A stretch of 64,000 nucleotides of DNA from Lacibacter sp. H375 (lineage in GTDB: Bacteria; Bacteroidota; Bacteroidia; Chitinophagales; Chitinophagaceae). Positions 10,107-17,750 of the stretch are shown one piece after another; the first letter of the stretch is position 1, and each line of letters opens with the position of its first letter. Under the pieces are notes generated by a model. It worked only from the letters and a program-made list of their open reading frames with translations, searched no databases and was not told the origin of the DNA. The stretch is taken from contig NZ_JBBKTT010000001.1 of the NCBI RefSeq assembly GCF_037892425.1, positions 3,162,001 to 3,226,000 of the forward strand, given 5' to 3'. The translations under genes and the position numbers were made by a program.

Positions 10107-10139
10107 CTTTATCTGAAATCTGAAAAAAGCTGGTTTAAT

Positions 10140-10751
10140 TTACACCACCATCCGGCTTGCAGCATCGCTGTACAATAACTGGTTGTTGGTGCCAATAGCA
10201 CCCACACGGCAGTAATAAACAGTGCCGGGTTGCAGGTTGCTAAGTGTTGTTTTTGCACTTGTGCTCATGGTACTCACCCAGCTATCAGGAGCAAGTGTTG
10301 CATCAGTTGTGTACTCATGCAGGTAAGAGTATGCACCCTTTACTGCTTTTACACTCACCAGCAAGCTGCCACTGGCTACGCCATTTTCAAGACGCACAAT
10401 TTCCGGCTTCGTAATTACAGATGGCTGCGGGTCTTTACTGATATCGAAGCCCGATGTAAGTAACATAGCTGCATCGCCATTTGCAGTAAGGTTTACATAC
10501 GTACAAAGGCTGCGCAGCAAATTCAGCAACGTTTCACGCTTGGCGTTTTTATCAGCCACATCTGCACGGTTACCGGCACCTGCTTTTACCAATGCCGCAG
10601 TATAAGCATCGGCAGCTGTTTGTAAAACAGCAAGTGCAGGAACAGGAGTGGGGAAATTTGCATTACCAGTCATACTGCTGATGATGCTGTGGGTTTTGCT
10701 TTCGAGGTTACCATCTGATAACTTCGAAAAATTAGAAATGGATTTTTTCAT
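10140..10751 (-). CDS. Hypothetical protein with C-terminal fibronectin type III-like segment
   Basis: A 203-residue protein. Residues 1-110 are helical and Ala/Thr-rich with no clear signal peptide. Residues 115-203 resemble a fibronectin type III domain: a P-x-I-x-R-L-E-N strand, a G-S-L-L-V-S-V strand, then S-W-V-S-T, L-x-P-G-T-V-Y-Y-C-R-V-G-A-I-G, which is the canonical L-x-P-G-x-x-Y-x-x-R-V ending. Proteins of this design are frequent in Chitinophagaceae and have no known function. An upstream in-frame ATG would add 44 residues that are Cys/Arg-rich and unlikely. Confidence 0.65.
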   Translation of the reverse strand: MKKSISNFSKLSDGNLESKTHSIISSMTGNANFPTPVPALAVLQTAADAYTAALVKAGAGNRADVADKNAKRETLLNLLRSLCTYVNLTANGDAAMLLTSGFDISKDPQPSVITKPEIVRLENGVASGSLLVSVKAVKGAYSYLHEYTTDATLAPDSWVSTMSTSAKTTLSNLQPGTVYYCRVGAIGTNNQLLYSDAASRMVV

Positions 10752-11050
10752 AGTTAATGAATTAATCGGTGAAAATTTCCGTGAGCAGACGGTATGTCTT
10801 TCACGGGTTAACGGAGTCAAAACAAAAAAAGATTTTTTAGTTGTGCAAGTGCCGCTGCACCGTGTTTTCACCCCCTCTTGCATATGTTAGAAAAAATTAT
10901 ATATTAAAATATATAGGGCACATACCTGCTGTTACAACAATAAAGAATGTATAAAATGCCATGTGGAATTTACCCAACAAAGGGCAAAACACACAGAAAT
11001 AAAATGAGCCCCGCAGTATAACAATGGCCTTTTCGTATGCATGCTGTGCG
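10752..11050. other. Noncoding left part of the accessory-island boundary
   Basis: No gene is seen. The stretch holds an AT-only palindrome near 10888-10914 (core TATATTTTAATATA), which may be part of the promoter region of the leftward gene. It then runs into the 44-bp repeats. Bases 11025-11050 look like a decayed half repeat unit. Confidence 0.5.
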
Positions 11051-11292
11051 TTATGGATAGTTGTATGAAGTGCATACTATGTACATCAAAACGGTTTGGG
11101 ATTAATATGTGATGTGTTCTGGATGATTATACGAAGACTCTGGGATGCACAGCCAAAGGGTTTTGGATGGTTGTATGAAGTGCTGGGGATGCACATGAAA
11201 AGGATTAAGCATGATTGTATAACGAGCCCCGGATATGCATGCAAAGGGTTTTGGATGGTTGTATGAAGCGTTTGTTATGTACATGCAAAGGG
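11051..11292. repeat. Degenerate 44-bp tandem repeat upstream of the integrase
   Basis: Four consecutive units start at 11117, 11161, 11205 and 11249, exactly 44 bases apart. A fifth unit at 11051-11094 is separated from them by 22 bases, half a unit. The shared pattern is TTTTGGATGGTTGTATGAAG, then a variable part containing ATGCACATG or ATGTACATG, then AAAGGG. Copies at 11161 and 11249 share their first 20 bases exactly. Forty-four is not a multiple of three, so this is not a coding repeat. There are no unique spacers, so it is not CRISPR. The position directly before the recombinase suggests a binding or regulatory array (inference). Confidence 0.8.
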
Positions 11293-11401
11293 CTTCAAAC
11301 AGTTGCAGAAAGGGCAGGGTTGAGGAGTATATTATAAAGCGCCTGCAGCATTTTAATTTTTGCTGATTATTTCAGATATTACTGTTACCCAAACAGCAAC
11401 C

Positions 11402-12508
11402 ATGAACAACATCAGCTATCACCTGATAACCCACAGGGGTAAGAACAGAATACTTCTTCGCTTTGCAGCTAACAAACTTTGGAACGAGCGAATTAAAAAA
11501 GTACCCGATGCCCGCTGGAGTAATACTCTCAAAGGATGGCATATACCCGATACGGAAGAGAACCGTAAAAAATGCGGACTTGCACCTGCAACTGCATTAA
11601 GCATACAGCAACAGAAAGTACAAACATCTTCCATCCGGCTGTCAGCAAACAACAAAACAGAATTACTATGCTGCCTCGAGCAACTGGCATTAAAAAAATA
11701 CAGCAGCAGTACATTACAAACCTACCGCAATGAATTTATGCAGTTACTGCAATTACTGGGTGACAGGAATGTACAGGACTTAACACCCGAACATTTGAAA
11801 CGTTATATGTTGTATTGCGCTGTGAAGTTGCAGCTGAGTGAAAATACATTGCACAGCCGGTTGAATGCGTTGAAGTTTTATTTTGAACAGGTATTAAAGC
11901 GGGAAAAGTTTTTCTTTGACATCCCACGTTCAAAAAAACAATTACAACTACCCAAAGTATTGAGCGAAACAGAAATCGGACGGTTATTTAAAGCAATTAC
12001 GAATCTGAAACACAAGGCCATTGTTTTTACAGCTTACAGTGCGGGGTTACGAGTAAGCGAAGTGGTAAACCTGAAGCAAAAAGATATTGATTCAACCAGG
12101 ATGACCATTTATATTGAACAGGCAAAAGGAAAAAAAGACAGGTATGTGAATCTCAGCCCTGTGTTGCTGGATATACTCAGAAACTATTTAAAACAACAGG
12201 CACCCCGTCCGAAAGTTTATTTATTTGAAGGACAAATTCAAGGGACAGCTTACAGCACCAGAAGTGCTCAGCAAATATTCATTGACGCAAAAAAACGAGC
12301 CAATATACCAAAGCATGTAACGTTTCATGGTTTACGACACAGTTTTGCAACACATTTATTAGAGAAAGGAGTTGACATCAAATACATCAAGGATATTTTA
12401 GGGCATTTCGATATACGCACCACCGAGCGCTATGTGCATGTGGCAAGAAAGCAATTGGTAAATATTGCAAGCCCTCTTGATGATTTATTTGAAAAGGGGC
12501 TTTTATAG
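11402..12508 (+). CDS. Tyrosine recombinase, candidate cassette integrase
   Basis: A 368-residue site-specific recombinase. Residues 1-75 form an extra N-terminal domain (I-L-L-R-F, then W-S-N-T-L-K-G-W-H-I-P) seen in some Bacteroidota integrases. Residues 85-175 are the SAM-like core-binding domain. The catalytic domain has R217 (A-G-L-R-V-S-E), K242, H309-x-x-R312, H335 and nucleophile Y344, and ends S-P-L-D-D. R217 to H309 is 92 residues, near the 96 of XerD and far from the 131 of IntI1, so the IntI-specific insertion is absent. It is transcribed towards the cassettes, opposite to class 1 integrons. A GTG-free start at 11402 fits the domain; an ATG at 11360 would place the start on a likely -7 box. 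Confidence 0.85.
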   Translation: MNNISYHLITHRGKNRILLRFAANKLWNERIKKVPDARWSNTLKGWHIPDTEENRKKCGLAPATALSIQQQKVQTSSIRLSANNKTELLCCLEQLALKKYSSSTLQTYRNEFMQLLQLLGDRNVQDLTPEHLKRYMLYCAVKLQLSENTLHSRLNALKFYFEQVLKREKFFFDIPRSKKQLQLPKVLSETEIGRLFKAITNLKHKAIVFTAYSAGLRVSEVVNLKQKDIDSTRMTIYIEQAKGKKDRYVNLSPVLLDILRNYLKQQAPRPKVYLFEGQIQGTAYSTRSAQQIFIDAKKRANIPKHVTFHGLRHSFATHLLEKGVDIKYIKDILGHFDIRTTERYVHVARKQLVNIASPLDDLFEKGLL

Positions 12509-12619
12509 GCGGGCAATTGTGCAACCCAACAATCTGAAAAACGCATATAGCAAACGATGAAAATCAAAGAGTTGGGAAATTTGATTTTGGAAGGAGTTGC
12601 GTATATTAGCGTGTTGCAC
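12509..12619 (+). other. Candidate attI (array entry site)
   Basis: This 111-bp gap between the integrase stop and the first cassette ends in the core GTTGCAC at 12613-12619, which matches (reverse complement) the left core GTGCAAC of site 1. Within it GTGCAACCCAAC (12519-12530) is followed by GTTGGG (12571-12576) and the final GTTGCAC, so it has a small two-arm inverted structure of its own. It differs from the 195-bp sites in length and sequence, as attI differs from attC in known integrons. Confidence 0.6.
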
Positions 12620-12628
12620 GCCATTACA

Positions 12629-13198
12629 ATGAAGTCCCTACTACTCATAGCAATTCTAATAAGTGTATACTCTTGTACAAACTCAAACAGTTCAATGAAC
12701 AGTGGGAATAAATTCTCTTTGTCTAACAACATTACTATTGACTCAAAAACTTATGCAACCAATTTTAAGAAGGATAAGTCAAGTGAGGTTGACATGATTT
12801 ATTGTCAAAGTGATTCCACAACTGTAAATACTATAGGCAATTGTATAATTCAGAATTCCGATACTCTTAAATATTTAAGAAGATCTACTTTCCTTTTTGA
12901 CACAGTTGGACAAATTCAGGAACTTTTAGAATATCATCCAGAAGGTGCACTTCACTATTCCAGCAATGACCTGCTCCTTGACACAGCGATTGTTAGTAGT
13001 TGGAAGATAAATTTGAAGCACATAAATTCAATTCAAATTGATGCAAAAAACGGCTATGTAATAGACAACGGCGACACCTTGAAAATTTTTGACCATTGGA
13101 TTAAACAAAAATTCATATTTGTCCGGGCAACTAATTTGGATAAAGCAAAGTTTGATAATCCCGTTCTGGACTATACAATTATATATGGATACAAATAA
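12629..13198 (+). CDS. Cassette 1: lipoprotein of unknown function
   Basis: A 189-residue lipoprotein. The signal is MKSLLLIAILISVYSC with lipobox V-Y-S-C at residue 16, followed by a Ser/Asn-rich linker. The mature part is beta-rich and polar, with no recognised domain. The start at 12629 is 10 bases after the attI-like core; a longer frame beginning at 12557 would start inside the attI-like site and hide the signal peptide. The stop TAA at 13196 overlaps the beginning of the following recombination site. AT-rich with GAC-type Asp codons. Confidence 0.7.
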   Translation: MKSLLLIAILISVYSCTNSNSSMNSGNKFSLSNNITIDSKTYATNFKKDKSSEVDMIYCQSDSTTVNTIGNCIIQNSDTLKYLRRSTFLFDTVGQIQELLEYHPEGALHYSSNDLLLDTAIVSSWKINLKHINSIQIDAKNGYVIDNGDTLKIFDHWIKQKFIFVRATNLDKAKFDNPVLDYTIIYGYK

Positions 13199-13202
13199 CG
13201 GC

Positions 13203-13402
13203 GTGCAACATGGGGTTTGCCAAAATGGGGGCGGACGGAAACCGTGTTTCAGCTTTTGTTTTTCAATTTGGCTTCATATCCAGCAGGACGTTATTAATTT
13301 AGCTATGTACAAATCATCAGCTTTTATTTATAAATTTAGCTTCAGTTAGCCGGGCGGACGGAATTCTATTGCCCCCACTTCGGCAAGCCCTGAACGTAAG
13401 GC
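13203..13402 (+). repeat. attC-like site 1
   Basis: Left core GTGCAAC, right core GTAAGGC. GGGTTTGCCAAAATGGGGGC near the left end pairs with GCCCCCACTTCGGCAAGCCC near the right end with 3 mismatches in 20. The centre has two GGGCGGACG-like motifs. The left core, extended to GGCGTGCAAC, is the exact complement of GTTGCACGCC at the front of cassette 1. Confidence 0.8.
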
Positions 13403-13411
13403 GTAATTCTA

Positions 13412-14266
13412 ATGGACATCATACACACCTTTGAAGTATATCAGAAACAGCTTGACAACCTTCGCAAGAACAATCACTATGGACGACCGCAAGTGTTGAG
13501 ACAGTTTCGTATGCAATTCAAGGGCTTTAGTGACACCGACATTTCATTACTAAAATCTTTTTTGGTTGACAATGACAAAAAATGGTTTGTCGCTCATTTA
13601 CTTGACAACCTTGACACATTTCCTGTTGACTTGTTAAAGCCAATGCTGCAAGCAGCAGTCGATGAGCCAGACCCTAGTTTCAATAACGAATTTGTAAAAC
13701 CTTGTCGGCGAGTTTTTGATTATGTTGACATCCAAAATATTTTACTTGACACATTTCGTAGAGGCGACAAAGACAAAAAAATTGGAGTTCTTAAAGTTCT
13801 GTATTGGGCAAGACCGACTGTTTATTCAATGACCGTTCATAGTGGTGACACTATTTCTCAACAGAAAGGCTATGACGATTTCGTTTGGGACGAAGAATTA
13901 AAAGAATATAATTACGACTTCAATTTCGTTGAAGATGAATCGGTTTTTGAAAAGGAAAGCAGACGCCAAGAGGCTATTTATATTGAGCAAGTCAAAACAA
14001 TTCTTTCAGAATTTTACAAGACAGCTGATATTGACTTAAAATATCAAATTGCATTACGACTTCCAAAAGAACTCGAAGACTATCCAGAAGAATTAAAAAT
14101 TGAAGCAAAGGCTTTCTTGTATAACAAAGCGAAGCAAGGCATACCAACCAATATATCAGAGTTAGACAAAGTTCAAAATATTGAAAGTTCATTTTTACGA
14201 AAATTGCTGTTAAAGACGAAAAGGATATTTAAAAAGGACAAAGGCATAACCCTTAAACAGCGATGA
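13412..14266 (+). CDS. Cassette 2: unknown cytosolic alpha-helical protein
   Basis: A 284-residue protein with no signal peptide or membrane segment. It is almost entirely predicted helical and its first 130 residues read like HEAT-type helical pairs (L-L-K-S-F-L-V-D-N-D-K-K-W-F-V-A-H-L-L-D-N, then V-L-K-V-L-Y-W-A-R-P). Residues 150-185 are very acidic. The C-terminus is Lys-rich. No family is recognised. The ATG lies 10 bases after the right core of site 1. A helical-repeat scaffold or a defence-related protein are possible, but nothing in the sequence decides this. Confidence 0.65.
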   Translation: MDIIHTFEVYQKQLDNLRKNNHYGRPQVLRQFRMQFKGFSDTDISLLKSFLVDNDKKWFVAHLLDNLDTFPVDLLKPMLQAAVDEPDPSFNNEFVKPCRRVFDYVDIQNILLDTFRRGDKDKKIGVLKVLYWARPTVYSMTVHSGDTISQQKGYDDFVWDEELKEYNYDFNFVEDESVFEKESRRQEAIYIEQVKTILSEFYKTADIDLKYQIALRLPKELEDYPEELKIEAKAFLYNKAKQGIPTNISELDKVQNIESSFLRKLLLKTKRIFKKDKGITLKQR

Positions 14267-14274
14267 AGAACTAC

Positions 14275-14467
14275 GCCTTACATTGGGTTTTATGCAAGTT
14301 GGGCATGACCAGCAAACATCAGCTAATTGCAAATCCAGGCTGTGGCTCGGGCTGGACAAACAACTTTCAACTTTAGTTCTTAAATTCAATTTTATATTTT
14401 TAGTCAGCAGCGGTTGTGTGCGGACGAATAACAATTCCCAACCTGCATAAAGCCCTGTTCGTTATGC
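14275..14467 (+). repeat. attC-like site 2
   Basis: Left core GCCTTAC, right core GTTATGC. Arms GGGTTTTATGCAAGTTGGG and CCCAACCTGCATAAAGCCC pair with two mismatches in 19. The extended left core TACGCCTTAC is the exact complement of GTAAGGCGTA at the front of cassette 2. About nine bases in ten are shared with site 4. Confidence 0.85.
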
Positions 14468-14506
14468 ACAAGCATGGCGGAGAATAATCCACCAGACAAT
14501 AAAGAC

Positions 14507-15343
14507 ATGAAAATAGTAATCGGACTTATTTCAGTTTCGCTACTTTGGACAAGTTGCAACACCCGGACAGATAAGATTGAATTTGGTTCGAATAATGGCA
14601 ACGTGATAAACATCAACGGGAAAAACATTTATTATGAAGAGTATGGACAGGGAACTCCTTTGCTATTACTTTCAGGCGGTGGGATTAATAGGAGCATAAG
14701 AGACTTTGCAAAATGTATCCCCATCCTTTCAAAACATTATAGAGTTATAGCGCCTGATACGCCAGGACAAGGCAGGTCTGATCAAACTGATAGTTTAAGC
14801 TACGACTTGTTAACGGATTTTATGTCACAATTAATCGACTCATTAAAGATTGACAGTGGCTTTGTCTTGGGGTGGAGTGATGGTGCCATTGTTAGTCTTC
14901 TTTTGGCTAATAGAAGGGCTGACAAGATTAAAAAGGTAATTGCAGTCGGGGCAAACAACGGTGTGAAAGGATTTGTCATCCCAGACGAATTTCCCCTTGA
15001 CTCAGTTAAGCCTCCCTCGCTGGAATATTGGGCCAAACAAAATAAGGAAGACATTGAATGGTATAATACACTGACTCCAAAAAAGGATTGGAAAAAAGCG
15101 GTTAACAATATGAACAGGATGGTGTATGAAAAGGAGTATTTTCCGACAAATGTCTATAACGGTATAAACATTCCTGTCATGATTGTGCTTGGTGATAGAG
15201 ATATGATTTCAATCGAACATGGATTGGAAATGTACGGCCTAATAAAGAATAGTCAATATTGTGTTTTACCAAATACAACACATGAAGTATTTGCTGAGAG
15301 GCCTGATATTATTAACCAGGTTGCAATTGATTTTTTCAAATGA
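14507..15343 (+). CDS. Cassette 3: alpha/beta-hydrolase lipoprotein
   Basis: A 278-residue lipoprotein hydrolase. Signal MKIVIGLISVSLLWTSC with lipobox W-T-S-C. The fold is a standard alpha/beta hydrolase: oxyanion strand L-L-L-L-S-G-G-G, nucleophile elbow G-W-S124-D-G, acid in V-L-G-D-R-D-M (about 225) and His in N-T-T-H-E-V-F (about 257). It is likely an esterase or peptidase acting in the periplasm or at the outer membrane; the substrate is unknown. An upstream in-frame ATG at 14474 would mask the signal. The recombination core GTTATGC lies 40 bases upstream. Confidence 0.8.
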   Translation: MKIVIGLISVSLLWTSCNTRTDKIEFGSNNGNVININGKNIYYEEYGQGTPLLLLSGGGINRSIRDFAKCIPILSKHYRVIAPDTPGQGRSDQTDSLSYDLLTDFMSQLIDSLKIDSGFVLGWSDGAIVSLLLANRRADKIKKVIAVGANNGVKGFVIPDEFPLDSVKPPSLEYWAKQNKEDIEWYNTLTPKKDWKKAVNNMNRMVYEKEYFPTNVYNGINIPVMIVLGDRDMISIEHGLEMYGLIKNSQYCVLPNTTHEVFAERPDIINQVAIDFFK

Positions 15344-15362
15344 GATTGGGGACTATGCCTGT

Positions 15363-15557
15363 GCATAACATGGGGTTTGGCGTCATGGCGGCTTTACGAA
15401 TATGTCCTCATCGATATAACATTGCTCAGCGACATATCCAACTGACGAATAAAGCCCAGCTTTAGAATATATTTTCATCTTCATATCTTTGATCAGCAAC
15501 ATATCCGGGCTGACGTAACACGGAATATCGCCACGTCGCCAAGCCCTAACGTTAGCG
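15363..15557 (+). repeat. attC-like site 3
   Basis: Left core GCATAAC, right core GTTAGCG. Arms GGGTTTGGCGTCATGGCG and CGCCACGTCGCCAAGCCC pair with 3 mismatches in 18. GTGCATAAC is the exact complement of GTTATGCAC at the front of cassette 3. The right end reads AAGCCCTAACGTTAG, the best match to the array consensus. Confidence 0.85.
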
Positions 15558-15785
15558 GTCATGGTATTTTGAACTCCGTATTATTTTTAAGTAAGAAGAC
15601 AACGACAGACAGATTTATAAATGGTACAGATCTGTTCTTTACGCTGAGGGCCTTAAGCGGTTTTCCACGACTGAAATAAATTACAAAACGGATTGCTGAG
15701 ACCTGGAAAACTTTCAGCGCAAAAGCAAATTCAATTATTAAAAAAAACAGGATTCTAAAGGTTGTTTAAAAAAATCTAACCGGTT
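15558..15785 (+). other. Long 5' leader of cassette 4
   Basis: A 228-bp AT-rich stretch between the core of site 3 and the next gene, much longer than the 10-45 bp leaders of most cassettes. No open frame of note is seen. It could carry a promoter for cassette 4, but no convincing TAnnTTTG box was found. Confidence 0.4.
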
Positions 15786-17333
15786 ATGAAACCAAACTTT
15801 CAAAACTTCAGAAAGCGAAATCGAATATTCTTTTTTGTTACAAGCTGCTTTTTGCTTTTTTCGTGTACTAACCAAAACCGAAACACCACCAAACAAGAAT
15901 TAGAGAAGTATTTGCAAGCGGAAATGAAGAAGCAACAAATCCCAGGACTTTCCTATGCCATTGTTTTGGATGGTGAGATTATTGATAGCGGTGCCTTAGG
16001 ATTAGCCAATATTGGACTTAAGGTTCCTGCAACTTTAAATTCAAAATTTAACATCGGTTCAATTGGAAAAACATTTACAGCAACTTCCATCATGCTCTTA
16101 CAAAGAGATGGGAAGTTATCAATCAATGACCCGGTTAACAAATACTTTGATTCTTTACCTGCAAACTGGAATACCATCACAATCAAACATCTTCTAAACC
16201 ATACATCTGGAATCAGGGATTATTGTCAGGATCATCCAGGTTATCCTCTTATTGGTGGAGCAACAGGTGAAGGGTTGGAAGAACGCAAAAAAGAGATTTC
16301 TGAACTTCAATTTATTAAACTAGTTACCACTGACCCCTTGAATTTTACTCCTGGAGAACGTTTTGCATATAGCAATTCCAATTACTTTCTTCTTGGTTTC
16401 ATCATTCAAAAAGTAAGTGGTCAATCGTTATCTGAATTTATGAATGAGCGTCTCTTTACTCCAGCTGGAATGACAGAAACAATGCGTGAAAATGTTCCGG
16501 TAATTGTTCCAGACAGAGCCACCGGCTATAATTTGAATGATAGCAATAAGTTGATTAATGGTGCTTACATCAGCAACTTTTATTCTTCCCAGGGTGATAT
16601 GGGCATTATTACAACGGCAAAAGATTTGACCAAATGGATCATTGCATTAGAGGGTGGAAAAATTTTGGACAAAGAATCTTTGCGTCAAATGTGGACTCCT
16701 TGTAAACTAAAGAGTGGTTTTGAACCAATGGACGCTTATGGCAGTTATAGTTATGGGTATAGTTATGGATTAGGTTGGGAATTAAACTGTCACAATGGAT
16801 ATATAGAAATAGGCCATGGGGGTGATTTCATGAATGGTTTTTCGGCAAAATTTGTACATTTTCCAGAGAAAAAACTGACGGTGGTTGTACTTACTAATTT
16901 ACAGCCCTGGAAAATTTCGCAACCAGGAGTGGATGTTTACAAGATGGCAGGTTTTTATGTGCCCGAATTGAATGCAATTGACCAATTTCAAACAGCATCA
17001 ACCGCAGACAGTAGCTTGAATAGTGTGGTGTCTAACTTCTACAATACATTGAAGAGTGAAGGAGAGTTTGATACTTCGGTAGTTACTTTAAATTTCAAGG
17101 AAAGAACAAATCCAAATGTTGAGAAATTACTCACTGAACATCTTTCAAATAACTCACCAAATATTGATGTGAGTTGTATAAAAACAGAGTTGCTGGAAAA
17201 AAGAAATCTTGTGAGATGGGGAGTGCCTGTAAAAAAAATAAACTACTATAAAATTATTGAAGAAAATCAAACACCAATATACATGGCAATCTATTTTTCA
17301 GCAGATAATAAGATAGCTGACATATCGTATTAG
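15786..17333 (+). CDS. Cassette 4: serine beta-lactamase-family lipoprotein
   Basis: A 515-residue lipoprotein with lipobox L-F-S-C27. Residues 35-400 are a class C beta-lactamase/esterase-like domain: S92-I-G-K95 (SxxK), Y195-S-N197 (YxN) and H344-G-G (in place of KTG). The last 110 residues form a small alpha/beta domain like those appended to such enzymes in Bacteroidota. The substrate may be a D-amino acid peptide or an ester; a true beta-lactamase role is not shown. It is the largest cassette gene in the array, about 1.5 kb. A 30-codon frame at 17419-17511 lies downstream in the same cassette. Confidence 0.82.
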   Translation: MKPNFQNFRKRNRIFFFVTSCFLLFSCTNQNRNTTKQELEKYLQAEMKKQQIPGLSYAIVLDGEIIDSGALGLANIGLKVPATLNSKFNIGSIGKTFTATSIMLLQRDGKLSINDPVNKYFDSLPANWNTITIKHLLNHTSGIRDYCQDHPGYPLIGGATGEGLEERKKEISELQFIKLVTTDPLNFTPGERFAYSNSNYFLLGFIIQKVSGQSLSEFMNERLFTPAGMTETMRENVPVIVPDRATGYNLNDSNKLINGAYISNFYSSQGDMGIITTAKDLTKWIIALEGGKILDKESLRQMWTPCKLKSGFEPMDAYGSYSYGYSYGLGWELNCHNGYIEIGHGGDFMNGFSAKFVHFPEKKLTVVVLTNLQPWKISQPGVDVYKMAGFYVPELNAIDQFQTASTADSSLNSVVSNFYNTLKSEGEFDTSVVTLNFKERTNPNVEKLLTEHLSNNSPNIDVSCIKTELLEKRNLVRWGVPVKKINYYKIIEENQTPIYMAIYFSADNKIADISY

Positions 17334-17536
17334 TAAATTGTATGCTCTCCAATATAGGATTTTTAGAAAACAAGCTCATCCTTTTATCATAGAAAGTAAA
17401 GAAATAAAATCAAGAGAAATGCAGGGCGACATTTTAAAATTTGATAGTGTAGAGTTGTTTGTGGTTTGGTGGCCAGCGTTAACCAGAAAAAAAGCGATTT
17501 CAAAAACATAATTTATAACAATCAATCAGCACGAAC
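17334..17536 (+). other. 3' noncoding part of cassette 4
   Basis: About 200 bp between the beta-lactamase-like gene and site 4. It contains a possible 30-codon reading frame (17419-17511, ending K-A-I-S-K-T) with a weak purine-rich leader. Nothing else was recognised. Confidence 0.35.
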
Positions 17537-17729
17537 CGCTAACATTGGGCTTTATGCAAGTTGGGCATGACCAGCAAACATCAGCCAATTGCAAATCCAG
17601 GCTGTAGTTCGGGCTCGACGAATAACTCTCAACTTTAGTTCTTAAATTCAACTTTATATTTTCAATCAGCAGCGGTTGTCGGCGGACGAATAACAATTCC
17701 CAACCTGCATAAAGCCCTGCCCGTTACCT
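17537..17729 (+). repeat. attC-like site 4
   Basis: Left core CGCTAAC, right core GTTACCT. Arms GGGCTTTATGCAAGTTGGG and CCCAACCTGCATAAAGCCC pair with one mismatch in 19. ACCGCTAAC is the exact complement of GTTAGCGGT at the front of cassette 4. The interior is nearly the same as site 2, while the cores differ, as expected for related sites carried by different cassettes. Confidence 0.87.
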
Positions 17730-17750
17730 GCAATTAAAGACGACACCCAA

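Noticed and set aside
11102-11284. 60-codon minus-strand open frame
   Set aside because: It lies wholly in the 44-bp repeats, and 44 is not divisible by 3, so each repeat falls in a different frame.
11051-11292. CRISPR array
   Set aside because: The 44-bp units are back to back with no unique spacers and are degenerate along their length; no cas genes nearby.
11360-12508. Invertible-DNA (shufflon or phase variation) system
   Set aside because: All genes have the same orientation and the sites differ in core sequence in a chain-like way, which fits integron insertion and not inversion between identical repeats.
13089-13349. 86-codon open frame overlapping cassette 1 and site 1
   Set aside because: Out of frame with cassette 1, and runs through the palindromic site.
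15786-17333. True beta-lactamase resistance gene
   Set aside because: The third motif is HGG and the protein has a long C-terminal domain; this fits esterase or peptidase-like members as well, so resistance is not claimed.
17419-17511. 30-codon frame in cassette 4 tail
   Set aside because: Too short to support; no conserved pattern. Mentioned in the tail entry only.
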